A stretch of 64,000 nt of DNA from Mucilaginibacter pineti (GCF_900101875.1 NZ_FNAI01000006.1:1-64000); one strand, 5' to 3'; positions 1 to 9,519 are shown, counted from the first letter of the stretch. The notes: generated by a model from the sequence alone, not told the origin. A program made the numbers and translations.

Positions 1-944
1 GGCGCTATCCACCTTTCGAGGTCAATCATCCGGCACCCTACGATCAGATTTGCTTCTTTGAGTTGTTTAAAGGCATCGGCCAATGCGGTGGCAGAACCCC
101 GGAATAATAAAGGCGTATTAGGGGCTTCGTCATGTAACAATAGTTTCTCCAGCGCCGCATGTTCCTCGGGAATAAAATATTCTTTTAACAAACTGAATAA
201 TTGTGCCGCTGTGCCCGCTTTAAAGGTTGGATAGAAGCCGACAATTTTGGCAGCAGCTAACTGTTCGTAACTTAGTTCAGGTTCGGTAGTGGTTTCCTTT
301 ACTGCCGGTGTTTCAGGCACGTTGGGTGTTTCGGAATTAGGAGTTATTGACGTTTCGTTAGCGGTGTCAGGCGTGGCCGTTTCCGCTTCCCGTTTTTTCC
401 TTTCGGCGTTCAGCCATTCTTTAAATTCGGCTTCAGATTGTTTCGGTTTAATAGCGGTTTCAGTTCTGTTGATCAGTTCCATTAAGAACTTTTCCCGTAG
501 CTTTACCGATTCGCCTAGGTCTTCACCGAACTTGCTACTAACTACTATCTCTGCATCGGCGGATTGCAGGCCATTGACGATAAATAAATAATCCAACCTG
601 ACAGAAAAAATAAAGGAGCGGTTATAAACACGTGTCATCTCGGAATAGTTATCATGATAATAACCCCAAAACTCCTTAAAGCGGTTACGGACTTTAACCA
701 GTTCGGTCAGCTGGATTTGAATAAGTTCTTTATCTAAAGTCATCAGGTCGATAAAGGCCATATCTTTCAATACCCTTAATTCGCTCCGGTAAGAAAAGCT
801 GTCATAGTATGGCGTCTGGTAGGTGAGGTCATAAACTTTGACGTGCTTCTTGGCATTCGTTCCCCATTCCATGTAAATATCGTCTTCGACCACACGCAAG
901 TCAAACGTTTGGATACGGATTAAAAAATCCTTTAGATGCTGCAT
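1..944 (-). CDS. Hypothetical protein, 3' end cut by the left edge of the window
   Basis: An open frame starts with ATG at 944 and runs to base 1 without a stop (about 314 codons), so the C terminus is missing. The N-terminal part is rich in charged and aromatic residues. A low-complexity Thr/Pro/Glu linker at about residues 188-222 separates it from a C-terminal helical region. The last visible residues (LLFRGSATALADAFKQLKEA, then a Leu-Glu-Arg-Trp-Ile end) resemble the C-terminal helical segment of RteC-like proteins from Bacteroidota conjugative elements; this is only a pattern impression. It could be a mobile-element gene. A good Bacteroidota promoter lies just upstream. Function not assigned. 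Confidence 0.6.
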   Translation of the reverse strand, partial: MQHLKDFLIRIQTFDLRVVEDDIYMEWGTNAKKHVKVYDLTYQTPYYDSFSYRSELRVLKDMAFIDLMTLDKELIQIQLTELVKVRNRFKEFWGYYHDNYSEMTRVYNRSFIFSVRLDYLFIVNGLQSADAEIVVSSKFGEDLGESVKLREKFLMELINRTETAIKPKQSEAEFKEWLNAERKKREAETATPDTANETSITPNSETPNVPETPAVKETTTEPELSYEQLAAAKIVGFYPTFKAGTAAQLFSLLKEYFIPEEHAALEKLLLHDEAPNTPLLFRGSATALADAFKQLKEANLIVGCRMIDLERWIA

Positions 945-965
945 AGGCTGGCAGATTTAAACACA

Positions 966-997
966 CAAATTTAGGCATTTATATTTTCTACCACAAA
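966..997 (-). promoter_or_regulatory. Bacteroidota-type promoter for the left-edge gene
   Basis: On the minus strand TTTG (994-997) is followed after 20 bases by TAAATTTG (966-973), an exact fit to the Bacteroidota -33/-7 consensus TTTG-N19-21-TAnnTTTG. The start codon at 944 lies 22 bases after the -7 box. The -33 box is shared with the foot of the terminator hairpin at 996-1025. Confidence 0.6.
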
Positions 998-1025
998 GAG
1001 CGCCCTGCTCCTTCAGGGCGCTCTT
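996..1025 (-). terminator. Perfect 12-bp inverted repeat, terminator
   Basis: AAGAGCGCCCTG (996-1007) and its exact complement (1014-1025) enclose a 6-base loop. It sits just downstream of the small minus-strand gene ending at 1031. The T tract after it is short (TTTGTGG), so termination strength is uncertain. Confidence 0.55.
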
Positions 1026-1030
1026 AACTA

Positions 1031-1210
1031 TTAACTGACCCTATCATTAATATCATGAAAGGGTGGAAGAACGAAGGAGAATATTATTAATTTTTTCTTT
1101 TTGATAACAGGGTTCTTTTTCTCTTTAATCATATCCATCACCAGCCAAACGATTGCACCCATAATGAACAAAAGCAAAACACCAAAACCGATATAGTACC
1201 AGATTTTCAT
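1031..1210 (-). CDS. Small single-span membrane protein, 59 residues
   Basis: ATG at 1210, TAA at 1031-1033. The N-terminal 25 residues are hydrophobic and aromatic and form one predicted membrane span (about residues 4-25), followed by a Lys-rich segment (KEKKNPVIKKKK) that would face the cytoplasm, then a short C-terminal tail. It is followed directly by a 12-bp hairpin terminator. No family is recognised. The support is intact reading frame, membrane-protein composition and the terminator spacing; it could be a chance frame. Confidence 0.45.
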   Translation of the reverse strand: MKIWYYIGFGVLLLFIMGAIVWLVMDMIKEKKNPVIKKKKLIIFSFVLPPFHDINDRVS

Positions 1211-1460
1211 AAAGCTAATTCATAACTGGTGAAACATATTCGACCGTTAATTTAGTTTGTCGTTAAGCAGGCAAGGCAACAAACCGTGAATATGACAAAA
1301 AGCTAATTGCCAGTCATTTATCGTTGAAAGTTAATTAATTCGTTATGTCCATTATGTTAAGATGGCATGGTTAATAATTACTTGGACTATTTGCCGTATT
1401 CGGATAGGAGTAAATGATTTTTATCTTAAAGAGGTGCTTGAATAATAATTTCAATGACTA

Positions 1461-1769
1461 TCAAATTTGCTTAAGTTTAATATGTAATACATTTATAGTT
1501 TTTTGAGTTATGACAATTTTAGTGGGTTTGTATCCTGCTTTAGTGATCAAAAGAGTATCAGTTGTAAACAATAAGATAGTTTCAAACCTGCCTTTGTCAT
1601 CACTTACGGTACTTGATAGCCCTTTGATAGTTTTGATAGTGACTCCCTCGATAGGTTGATATATCCCCGATTTTATATCACCATAGATATGAATTGGCTC
1701 TTGGCCAAACAAAGTATTTAACCCGATTATCATTAGCGAGATTAGAATTATGTGGCATTTTATTTTCAT
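1461..1769 (-). CDS. Small secreted carboxypeptidase-regulatory-like domain protein
   Basis: Start chosen at ATG 1769, which gives a clean signal peptide (MKIKCHIILISLMIIGL...FGQ); the frame also opens at 1805, but that start overlaps the upstream thioredoxin gene and puts 12 hydrophilic residues before the signal. The mature part (about 78 residues) has the pattern of a CarboxypepD_reg-like beta-sandwich (G-x-I-K...IEGVTIKTI...DDKGRFE...ITKAGY), the module that also opens SusC receptors. Last gene of the sigma/FecR/SusC/SusD/TlpA run, 19 bases after the previous stop. It probably acts in the periplasm or outer membrane with the SusCD pair. Role unknown. Confidence 0.65.
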   Translation of the reverse strand: MKIKCHIILISLMIIGLNTLFGQEPIHIYGDIKSGIYQPIEGVTIKTIKGLSSTVSDDKGRFETILLFTTDTLLITKAGYKPTKIVITQKTINVLHIKLKQI

Positions 1770-1788
1770 TGGTGTCTTTTGTAATGGC

Positions 1789-2361
1789 TTAATGTTTATT
1801 TGCAATTATCTCGATCTTTTTCCCAGCGATACCTTTTTTAATATTTTGAATTGTCACTTCTTCTTTTCCAGTAATTCCAATGACTTTTCCATCCGGCCCT
1901 ATCCAAACGCAATGTGGAAGACTATGAAATTGGAAATTCTTAGTAATGGAAGTGTCTTGGAATACAATAGGAAGTCGAAAAGGACGTGTAGACCATTCAT
2001 TCATCCTATTGATGACGATTTGTACCCCCTTTTTACTATCACCCTCCCTTTTGGGATTGACAAGTAAAATTTGAATTTTATCAGGATATTGCCGTTGCAA
2101 GGAATCAAGTTCCGAAAATCCATCTATACAGGCCGAACACCACGTGGACCAAAAATCAAGTAGGATAAGTTTCCCCTTATAATCTGAAATTTTGCCAGAC
2201 TTGATATGGCTATTTATAATATTGGTGATTTTTACGTCAGGCATTTTATCCCCGATTGAAAGTGTTTTAATGGTTTTTGATGTCTGGGCAAAAGTCTTAG
2301 CAGAGTTAAGCAGTAAACATGTAACCACTATATATTTTAATAATAATAAAAAAAATCTCAT
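1789..2361 (-). CDS. TlpA-like thioredoxin-fold disulfide reductase
   Basis: 190 residues with an N-terminal signal peptide (hydrophobic core at residues 5-17, cut near AQT). The thioredoxin/AhpC-TSA fold is seen from about residue 37 (IGDKMPDVKITNI) onward. The redox centre is W-C-S-A-C at about residues 74-78 inside LLDFWSTWCSACIDG, and a cis-Pro region follows at SLPHCVW. Periplasmic thiol reductase or cytochrome-biogenesis-like TlpA proteins are often encoded with SusC/SusD pairs in Bacteroidota. Here the gene starts 24 bases after SusD and is presumably co-transcribed. Substrate unknown. One extra Cys lies in the cis-Pro motif (HCVW). Confidence 0.85.
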   Translation of the reverse strand: MRFFLLLLKYIVVTCLLLNSAKTFAQTSKTIKTLSIGDKMPDVKITNIINSHIKSGKISDYKGKLILLDFWSTWCSACIDGFSELDSLQRQYPDKIQILLVNPKREGDSKKGVQIVINRMNEWSTRPFRLPIVFQDTSITKNFQFHSLPHCVWIGPDGKVIGITGKEEVTIQNIKKGIAGKKIEIIANKH

Positions 2362-2385
2362 GATGTAACTGATTGATAATTAAGA

Positions 2386-3765
2386 TTATGGATTTTGGAT
2401 AAGTCCACTTATATTTACGGCATTCCTGTCGATTTCAAATACATAACGTTCACTCCCAGGAACAAGGGTATAAATCGTCCCATTCAAATTTCTTGATAGC
2501 GTTTTGGAGTAATTAACATCTTGATTTAATCGTCGAAGATCAGTCCACCTAAGTGTTCTAAATAATAAATCCTTTCGCCTCTCCTGTAAAATAAATGCAA
2601 GCAATTGAGTTGGATCTGTATTTGTATAAGGGGTGTAAGTGCCCTGTTTATATCGTGTAATTAACAGGCTGTTTATTGCTTGTAGGGCGACAGTTACATT
2701 GGCATTTCTTATTGCCGTTTCTGCTCTAATCAAAAACAATTCATTCGTGGCTATACCTGTAAACAAAGAAGCATTATTTTGGCCAGTATAATTTCCTTTA
2801 AATGCATAACTGCCGTTAGTGTTCTTTTTGAATAAAATGGTTTTTCTTAAATCGTTTACAGTATAACTGGCATACAGAATAGTATCAATTTTGGCTTTTG
2901 AGGATGATAGTGCTGCGGGTGCCGATGTTCTTGCATCATAAATTACTTCATCGTTAAATTGCGCGAACGGAATTGTTGCTGTAGTGCTGACGGAATTATA
3001 ATTGATCAATTTATTGTATAAACTTAGTGCTGAATCGGCGTAGAGAGCAGCATTTTTATAGTCGCTCATGGATAAATATACTCTTGCCAACATTCCATAG
3101 GCCGCAGGTTTACTCGGCCTGAATTTTTGGGACGGACTGGCCGGTAATAATAGAACTGATCTTTGTAAATCGCTTAAAATGGAACTATAAGTTTCTGCAA
3201 TGGAAGAACGCACGGGTTTTACGGCGATATCCGATGTTAACCTGATTACAATTCCCATATCGGTATTGGAAGTATTTTTATCATAAGCTTTAGCAAACAA
3301 TTGAGCTAAGGCATAATGATTTGATGCACGTATAAATAAAGCGCTCCCCTGAACGATATTTTTCCTGGATATATCGGAAGTTGATATTTTGGAAAGGGCG
3401 TCAAGCACAACGTTAGTGTACTCAATTGTTGAGTAGGGTGCTGTATAATCGCCACCTATGTTATCATACTTTTGCCAGATATAATAGTTACGGGGCGCAT
3501 CCGCAAGTGTGCTCCAATCAGTTGCTGTTAAGTAATAATCATCAGAACTCACTTCTGATGCTGAAGGGTAACGCGCATTAATAAAATTATAATAGTTCAA
3601 AATACCTTCCAGATCATCAATCGTTGAAGGAGTGGCAATTGTTGCATCGGGCTTCGCATCCAAATACTTATTGCATGAATAGAATGGCATACCAAGTATG
3701 ACCAATATGAAAACATACGAATACCGTATGAAATGGAATGTGTAATTACTAAATATCTTTTTCAT
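2386..3765 (-). CDS. RagB/SusD family outer-membrane nutrient-binding lipoprotein
   Basis: 459 residues. The signal peptide ends in a lipobox (FYS-C at about residue 31), so the mature protein is a lipid-anchored surface protein. The SusD pattern is clear: DAKPDATIATPSTIDDLEGI near the N terminus, a helical TPR-like core (RASNHYALAQLFA, YGMLARVYLSMSDYKNAALYADSA), and the C-terminal ERRKDLLFRTLRWTDLRRLN. It works with the adjacent SusC porin to capture a ligand at the cell surface. At 459 residues it is on the short side for the family. Gap to SusC: 16 bases. Confidence 0.92.
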   Translation of the reverse strand: MKKIFSNYTFHFIRYSYVFILVILGMPFYSCNKYLDAKPDATIATPSTIDDLEGILNYYNFINARYPSASEVSSDDYYLTATDWSTLADAPRNYYIWQKYDNIGGDYTAPYSTIEYTNVVLDALSKISTSDISRKNIVQGSALFIRASNHYALAQLFAKAYDKNTSNTDMGIVIRLTSDIAVKPVRSSIAETYSSILSDLQRSVLLLPASPSQKFRPSKPAAYGMLARVYLSMSDYKNAALYADSALSLYNKLINYNSVSTTATIPFAQFNDEVIYDARTSAPAALSSSKAKIDTILYASYTVNDLRKTILFKKNTNGSYAFKGNYTGQNNASLFTGIATNELFLIRAETAIRNANVTVALQAINSLLITRYKQGTYTPYTNTDPTQLLAFILQERRKDLLFRTLRWTDLRRLNQDVNYSKTLSRNLNGTIYTLVPGSERYVFEIDRNAVNISGLIQNP

Positions 3766-3781
3766 GTTACTATGTTTAAAT

Positions 3782-6700
3782 TTATAAAGAGGCTTTTATA
3801 CCCGCTGAATAACTAACCGGAGGTTTTATATCATAAATAATATCAGGGTCAATACCGGCCTTATTCGCTTTCCATAAGATGAAGTTTAATTGATTGGCAT
3901 ATAAATAAAATTGAAGTGATTTAAACCCCAAAATCTTCCTGTGGGGTATAAAATCATAGCTGAAATAAATGTCATTCAATTTGAAATTATCACCCTTTTC
4001 AACGTTTATAGAAGAATATTGATAGAATACATCCCGTTGGGAATTCGTAGGATAAATAAATGATGGAACATTGGTATGCATTTCATCGCCCGGTTTCTGC
4101 CATCTTTGGTCATAGTCCGAGTAACCGCCGCTTCCAGACGTAATAAGGTTACTATAGTTCGTCGCTGGCCTAAGGAAATAATAGTTAAGCTTATAAGTAA
4201 TATTAACAGCCAATGAAAAATTTTTCCACTGGAAAGTGTTTCTAATTGTGCCAAACACGGGGGGGATTGCAGAACCATTGTTGACTTGCTGATCTAACTG
4301 GGTTTGGGTAAGCGCATTATAATCTGTACTGACCACACCATTAACATAACCTTGTGGATCGCCCGTTTTAGGATTTAGACCAGCCCATTTATAGGTAACA
4401 ATTTCATAGGGATTATAATTCAATATAGGGAATATGTATGTCCCGGAGCTAACCAATCCTTGCGTAGCTGGTGGGTTAAGGTTTTTGACGACTTTATAAT
4501 TTACATAATTAAATAAAACGGTTGATCGCCATTTTATAGCTCCATTGGTATTTAATGAATTTAAAACCAAGTCTATACCTTTAGAAAAGATGCTTGCGGA
4601 ATTTTGACGGGCATTTGAAAAGCCAACTGTCGGGTCAAGTTGTACCCCATTGATCAGGTCATCTGAGTGCTTTGTATAATATTCGAACGAGCCATTCATT
4701 CTGTTACCAAATGAACTAAAATCCAGTCCAATATTTAAGGTTTTTACCTGTTCCCAACTTAAATGAGGATTTGGCGGCGAATTTATACCGACATACGGCA
4801 GATTGATTGGATTTCGCGAGGCAGTGTAGTATTGAATTTTTGTAAGTGCAGACTCATTTGGAGAAAGGTTACCACTTTCACCATAAGTTAAACGTAAACT
4901 TAGTTCAGGCAACCAAGAAACATTATAAAACTTTTCCCGATCAATTTTCCACATTGCACCTGTTGACCAAAGTGGTTGCCATTTTTGATTGGTACTTACC
5001 CCGAATATATTTGACGCATCCCTTCTTGCACTTGCAGAAATGGTGTACTTATTGGCATAGGTATATGAAGCATTGCCAAAAACTGATACAAACCGATTGA
5101 CTAATTTCGTAAACCTTGTGCCATTTGTTATATAGGTATTCCCATATATTCCATCGTAAGTAGGATAAAGGTTAACAAAATCTACCGGTGTTGTGGTTAG
5201 GGTGTTGGGATCATAACCATAAGTCATTCCATAGATCGAACTGCTTTGAGTTTCTCTTATTTCCGAACCAACAATGGCAGAGAATTGATTTTTATCATTC
5301 CAGGTATGGTCAATGTTCAATTGGCCTCTTACGGCCTGTTGTTTATTAATCGTTTCCTGGCTATTTAAAATGGCATTTTTAGGAACAATATAAGTAACGG
5401 CGCTCCCGTGGATTTGTGTATAAGTGTTAATAGCATCTCTTGTAACATAAGAATCTAAGTTTTGTAAATTATTGAGGTCATCCCACGATTGTTCGTATTG
5501 ATACTTCACTTCAGCCCTTAGCCAGTTAAATACCTTGTAAGAAGTGCCAAGATTTAACAATATATCGGTGTTGGTTGATTTATTATTGTTGTTTTGAAGC
5601 TCTTGTAACGGCCTGTATTTCCAATCTAATAGTTTTCCCGCGCCAGCCGTATCTGTAAAGGCTTTACTGTAATAAAGATCGATTGCGGCAGGCGTACCGT
5701 CATTGTTGACAAGTCTGGCGTAGGGAGAAATGCTATTGGGGTATATTTTATAACCGCCATAACCACCGGGGCTATTGGCAGTGGAGTTTGATTTCGTTAA
5801 GATTAGATCAGTTTGCAGTTGCCATTTTTTTGTCAGGTCGATGATATTATTTGATCGTATAGTTAACCTGTTATTGCCATTGCCCTTTAAATTACTTAAG
5901 TCATTATCATATCCTGCCGAAGCAAGGTATCTTATATTATTTCCTGAACCTGTGAGATTTAGATAATATTGCTGGTTAACAGAATTTTGATATAAGTATT
6001 TTTGCATATCAGTTCTCACATCTTGTCCCCTTAACTGATTGATGGCCTGATTAGCTTGTGAATCGGATATTTGCCCATTCCTTTGCTGGTTTAGAATATC
6101 AACCACCTGCGAATAAGCGGGGAAGGATGGATTAGAAAACAGGGCATCATAATAACCCTGACTGAATAGATTTTTTTCTAAATCGATATAACCATTCACA
6201 GACATTTGGTTTGCTGAAAACAAATTTGGTTTTGGTGAGATAGTTATATTGGAATTGATATTTACAGTTAATGGCTGATTAGCCTTAGCTTTTTTGGTCG
6301 TTATAACAATAACCCCGTTGCCTGCACGAGCACCCCAAATTGACGATGCGGCGGCATCTTTTAAAATCGTAATGCTTTCAATATCGTTGGGGTTTATATT
6401 ATTGATATTACCAGCGTAAGGGAAATTGTCGAGTACAATTAATGGCGATGCAGAGCCATAATTTAAAGTGCTTAGACCATGAATCTGAATTGTGTGTTGT
6501 TGACTGTCATGGTTATCGAAAAGTAAGCCACTTGTCAATCCGTCAAGTCTACTTATTATATCTGGACTTACACGCTGATTGATTAATTGATTGTCGAGCT
6601 TATAAAATGAACCTGTCGCTCTTTCTTTTGGAATATCCTGATAACCTGTGCTTACGATGACTTCATCCAATTTACTATTAAAAGAATGAAGAATTATAGC

Positions 6701-7306
6701 TTGATATGGTAGATTCTCTGTAACTGTAAAAACATAAGAATTATATCCTATAAACGTTACTGTAATTTTATCGCCAGTCAGGGCGCTGATAAGAAAAGTA
6801 CCGTTATCATTTGTAATGGTTGACGTATTTTGAGTGATGTTTTTTACTGTTGCACCGGGCAAGGGTGTGCCGATTGTGTCTGTTACCTTACCAGAAATCG
6901 TAATAGGAATAGCTAAAGCGTTTTTTATTTTGTCAAATAGAGATTGCTCTTTTTCCTTAACAATAATTGTCTTCTGATCAATCGTATAGGTCACCGGCTG
7001 ATCCTTAAAACAGTCTTCCAGCACCTTAACCAGTGGCGTATTGGTTAAATGAATACTTACTGGTTTAGCCTTATCCAGCATTTGCGGGTTGTAGATAAAA
7101 TCATAGCCCGTCTGACTTTTAATAGCGGTAAAAACCTTGCTTAAGGAAATATTGCGTTCGTTCAGGGTAATGTTCTGGGCGAAGCTCCTCGCGTGTACCT
7201 GAAGCAGTGCTGCGACTATCAAAACGAAGGTGAGTTTCATAACCAGCAGGATTTTTTTTAATGGGCAGGGTTGTTCCCCGCTTTCAGAGAATACGTAAAA
7301 ATGCAT
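3782..7306 (-). CDS. SusC/RagA TonB-dependent outer-membrane receptor with STN domain
   Basis: 1174 residues. After a long leader typical of this family (signal core MKLTFVLIVAALLQVHARSF at about 23-42) come an STN domain (about 45-117), a carboxypeptidase-regulatory domain (about 134-208), the plug (about 213-345, with LDEVIVSTGYQ and SIWGARAGNGVIVITTKK) and the 22-strand barrel, ending in an aromatic-poor SAGIKASL. It imports a ligand across the outer membrane using TonB energy. The STN domain marks it as a transducer that signals through the FecR/sigma pair encoded just upstream, so the locus is likely autoregulated by its substrate. The ligand cannot be read from the sequence. Confidence 0.95.
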   Translation of the reverse strand: MHFYVFSESGEQPCPLKKILLVMKLTFVLIVAALLQVHARSFAQNITLNERNISLSKVFTAIKSQTGYDFIYNPQMLDKAKPVSIHLTNTPLVKVLEDCFKDQPVTYTIDQKTIIVKEKEQSLFDKIKNALAIPITISGKVTDTIGTPLPGATVKNITQNTSTITNDNGTFLISALTGDKITVTFIGYNSYVFTVTENLPYQAIILHSFNSKLDEVIVSTGYQDIPKERATGSFYKLDNQLINQRVSPDIISRLDGLTSGLLFDNHDSQQHTIQIHGLSTLNYGSASPLIVLDNFPYAGNINNINPNDIESITILKDAAASSIWGARAGNGVIVITTKKAKANQPLTVNINSNITISPKPNLFSANQMSVNGYIDLEKNLFSQGYYDALFSNPSFPAYSQVVDILNQQRNGQISDSQANQAINQLRGQDVRTDMQKYLYQNSVNQQYYLNLTGSGNNIRYLASAGYDNDLSNLKGNGNNRLTIRSNNIIDLTKKWQLQTDLILTKSNSTANSPGGYGGYKIYPNSISPYARLVNNDGTPAAIDLYYSKAFTDTAGAGKLLDWKYRPLQELQNNNNKSTNTDILLNLGTSYKVFNWLRAEVKYQYEQSWDDLNNLQNLDSYVTRDAINTYTQIHGSAVTYIVPKNAILNSQETINKQQAVRGQLNIDHTWNDKNQFSAIVGSEIRETQSSSIYGMTYGYDPNTLTTTPVDFVNLYPTYDGIYGNTYITNGTRFTKLVNRFVSVFGNASYTYANKYTISASARRDASNIFGVSTNQKWQPLWSTGAMWKIDREKFYNVSWLPELSLRLTYGESGNLSPNESALTKIQYYTASRNPINLPYVGINSPPNPHLSWEQVKTLNIGLDFSSFGNRMNGSFEYYTKHSDDLINGVQLDPTVGFSNARQNSASIFSKGIDLVLNSLNTNGAIKWRSTVLFNYVNYKVVKNLNPPATQGLVSSGTYIFPILNYNPYEIVTYKWAGLNPKTGDPQGYVNGVVSTDYNALTQTQLDQQVNNGSAIPPVFGTIRNTFQWKNFSLAVNITYKLNYYFLRPATNYSNLITSGSGGYSDYDQRWQKPGDEMHTNVPSFIYPTNSQRDVFYQYSSINVEKGDNFKLNDIYFSYDFIPHRKILGFKSLQFYLYANQLNFILWKANKAGIDPDIIYDIKPPVSYSAGIKASL

Positions 7307-7379
7307 ACATTTACATGTTTGGGTTTAGTTATCAATAATTTGTGCGTCACATGAATTTAAATGGGTAACCCAGGCATTA

Positions 7380-7414
7380 ACCGGGAGTGTTGGAAGCACT
7401 TCCGGTCTTTTTTT
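7380..7414 (+). terminator. Terminator-like hairpin reading on the plus strand
   Basis: ACCGGGAGTG (7380-7389) pairs with CACTTCCGGT (7397-7406, one G-T pair) and is followed by a CTTTTTTT tract on the plus strand. It lies in the 132-base FecR-SusC gap. In the sense (minus) direction it has no T tract, so it could block antisense transcription or shape the SusC leader. Confidence 0.3.
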
Positions 7415-7438
7415 AGGCTACCGCTGCTCGTTGTAGAA

Positions 7439-8575
7439 TTATGGCATCACCTGTAACCTCCTTCCATCCATTTTAAAGTGAATAATTCCGGTTGCTTCAA
7501 GTTTGCGTAATACTTCCGATGCGTTTTTAAAGCGCGATACCGAGCCGACAAATTCCTTACCTGTCATATCGCCCTGGTAAGTCACATCTATATCGTACCA
7601 GCGGGAGATCTTGCGCATGATGCTTTCGATATTTTCATCGTTGAAGATAAAATAGCCGTTCTTCCAGGCCATAACTTCGTTAACATCGACTGCTTTAATT
7701 TTAATTAAGTCATTGTTACCGCCTGAAATAAATGCCTGCTGGCCCGGCTTTAGAATGGCCTTTTGTTTATTGATAGTCAGCTTTACACTTCCCTCCAACA
7801 AGGTTGTTCTGATAGCTGGCTCATCAGCATAGGCATTGATGTTAAAGTGGGTGCCTAATACCTCCACCGTTTGCCCGCCGCTGCTTACTTTAAAAGGCTT
7901 GGCGGCATTATGCGCAACCTCAAAATAAGCTTCTCCCGTAATCTCCACAAGTCGCTCATCGCCGTTAAAAGCAGTCGGATATTTGATCGATGATGCGGCA
8001 TTGAGCCAAACGTTAGTGCCATCGGCTAAGGTGAGGTGATATTGACCTCCTCGCGGTGTGGTCATGGTATTATATATTGTAGTGCCACTTTCAGATTTAG
8101 AAGCGTCATAAACAAGCTGGCCGTCTGCTGTCTTATTGATCCTGGTGTTACCTTGGTTGGCCAGTAATCCGTTTTTGGCACCTGTTAATACAATCTTTTG
8201 GCCGCCAGCCAATGTCAGGATAGCTTTATTACCGCCTGGGGCAATGTCATTTTTAGAAACTCGTACCGTTTGTTGTGCGGATGGTTTACGTAATAGAAAA
8301 TAACCGCCAATGGATAAGCACAAAATAATGGAAGCCGCTGCTACGATACGGGGCCAAATAACCTTGCGGATACTGTGGGGTTGCCTGACCGCTGCCCGGA
8401 TATGAGCAGATAATTCCGTATCTATCTCCTCCTGGTTCCCTAACAGTTCTTCGACCCAAGCACCGGATGTTTTTTGGAAAGAATTGTAATAAGCGTTATA
8501 CAGCCTAATTTCTTCATCGGTAGCTGTACCATCGCTGATCTTTTCGGTTAATGTCAAAAACTCGATCTTGTTCAT
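7439..8575 (-). CDS. FecR family anti-sigma factor
   Basis: 378 residues. The N-terminal cytoplasmic segment (1-70) would bind the sigma factor. One membrane span lies at about 76-95 (IVAAASIILCLSIGGYFLL). The periplasmic FecR domain is at about 170-270, with the signature TPRGGQYHLTLADGTNVWLN and TGEAYFEVAH. A C-terminal DUF4974-type domain (about 300-375, ENIESIMRKISRWYDIDVTYQG) receives the signal from the STN domain of the SusC receptor. It lies between the ECF sigma factor and SusC, the usual order for this regulatory module. Confidence 0.93.
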   Translation of the reverse strand: MNKIEFLTLTEKISDGTATDEEIRLYNAYYNSFQKTSGAWVEELLGNQEEIDTELSAHIRAAVRQPHSIRKVIWPRIVAAASIILCLSIGGYFLLRKPSAQQTVRVSKNDIAPGGNKAILTLAGGQKIVLTGAKNGLLANQGNTRINKTADGQLVYDASKSESGTTIYNTMTTPRGGQYHLTLADGTNVWLNAASSIKYPTAFNGDERLVEITGEAYFEVAHNAAKPFKVSSGGQTVEVLGTHFNINAYADEPAIRTTLLEGSVKLTINKQKAILKPGQQAFISGGNNDLIKIKAVDVNEVMAWKNGYFIFNDENIESIMRKISRWYDIDVTYQGDMTGKEFVGSVSRFKNASEVLRKLEATGIIHFKMDGRRLQVMP

Positions 8576-8692
8576 ATGCCTTGTTACGCTTGTTCAACTA
8601 ACGTTTATATCTGTAAGGCACACGAGCGATAGGGTAGCCCCTATGTACTATGAAATTATTTTTAAGAAATGTAAATTTAAAGTTCGGGTAGT

Positions 8693-9295
8693 TTATATAA
8701 AGAAGATCATCCAGGCGGAAAGGCGACCCATCTTCAATCTTAATTTTTTGAGATTGGTGGTCATTTGGTTCTCTACCGTCTTTTCGGAAATGCCCAATCG
8801 CTCTGCGATTTCTTTATTGCTCAGGTGTTCGGACCGGCTTAAATAAAATACTTGTCTCGCTTTGTCAGGCAGTTCCGAGGTAAATTGAGCAATGATCTGT
8901 TTCAATTCTCTTACTTCAAGGTTGTCATCATAAAATGGCAGTTCGTTTAGATCTATAACTTCCAACTCTGCAAAAAGTGCCCGTCTTACTTTGCCTTTAC
9001 GGATATAATTGGCAACCTTATATTTTACAGCGGAAAACAGGTATCCTTTAGGGTTATTGATTTGCAGGGTCTCTCTATGTTCCCACAGCCAAACGAAAAC
9101 CTCCTGCAATACATCCATGCAGCCACTTTTATCTCGGAGAATGTTATAAGCGGATTGATAAAGGATAGGCCAGTACCGGTTATAGATTTCTTCATAGGCT
9201 GCCTCGTCGTCCTTGTTTAAAAGGCCGATCAGTTCCTGATCAGAAAGCTTACTATACTTTGCCAATAGTTTTTTTAGTAAAACGAATATAATCAA
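8693..9295 (-). CDS. RNA polymerase ECF sigma factor, FecI-like
   Basis: 200 residues. Region 2 is at about 30-100 (YEEIYNRYWPILYQSAYNIL, VLQEVFVWLWEHRE, KGYLFSAVKYKVANYI). Region 4 is at about 135-190 (LPDKARQVFYLSRSEHLSNKEIAERLGIS as the helix-turn-helix). The length and the conserved DVLQEVFVWLWEHR motif fit the Bacteroidetes-1 family of sigma-70 factors. It would direct transcription of the downstream FecR-SusC-SusD run when released by FecR. Start taken at ATG 9295; an internal Val/Leu start a few codons on cannot be excluded. Stop-to-start gap to FecR is 117 bases. Confidence 0.93.
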   Translation of the reverse strand: MIIFVLLKKLLAKYSKLSDQELIGLLNKDDEAAYEEIYNRYWPILYQSAYNILRDKSGCMDVLQEVFVWLWEHRETLQINNPKGYLFSAVKYKVANYIRKGKVRRALFAELEVIDLNELPFYDDNLEVRELKQIIAQFTSELPDKARQVFYLSRSEHLSNKEIAERLGISEKTVENQMTTNLKKLRLKMGRLSAWMIFFI

Positions 9296-9519
9296 TTGTT
9301 TGACGGAAAGGAAATTATTGAGGTTGAAACGGAGATTAAGGCGATTTGCCTATTGGACTTTATATAGCTTTTAGTTTGATGAATTGCGATGGTGTACGGC
9401 CAATGATAAGGATATATTAGGTATAATTATGGCTGTTGAACGGTTTTGATTAAGCTAATCAGCACTTTTCTGCAAAACAAGGTTTATTGATCTTTTGCGG
9501 TTTTTTCTGCAAATCTTCT

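Noticed and set aside
289..591. Plus-strand open frame of 100 codons
   Set aside because: It is antisense to the better minus-strand frame 1-944, which has a promoter, a natural start and normal codon use; the plus frame is Ser/Val-rich as expected for a shadow.
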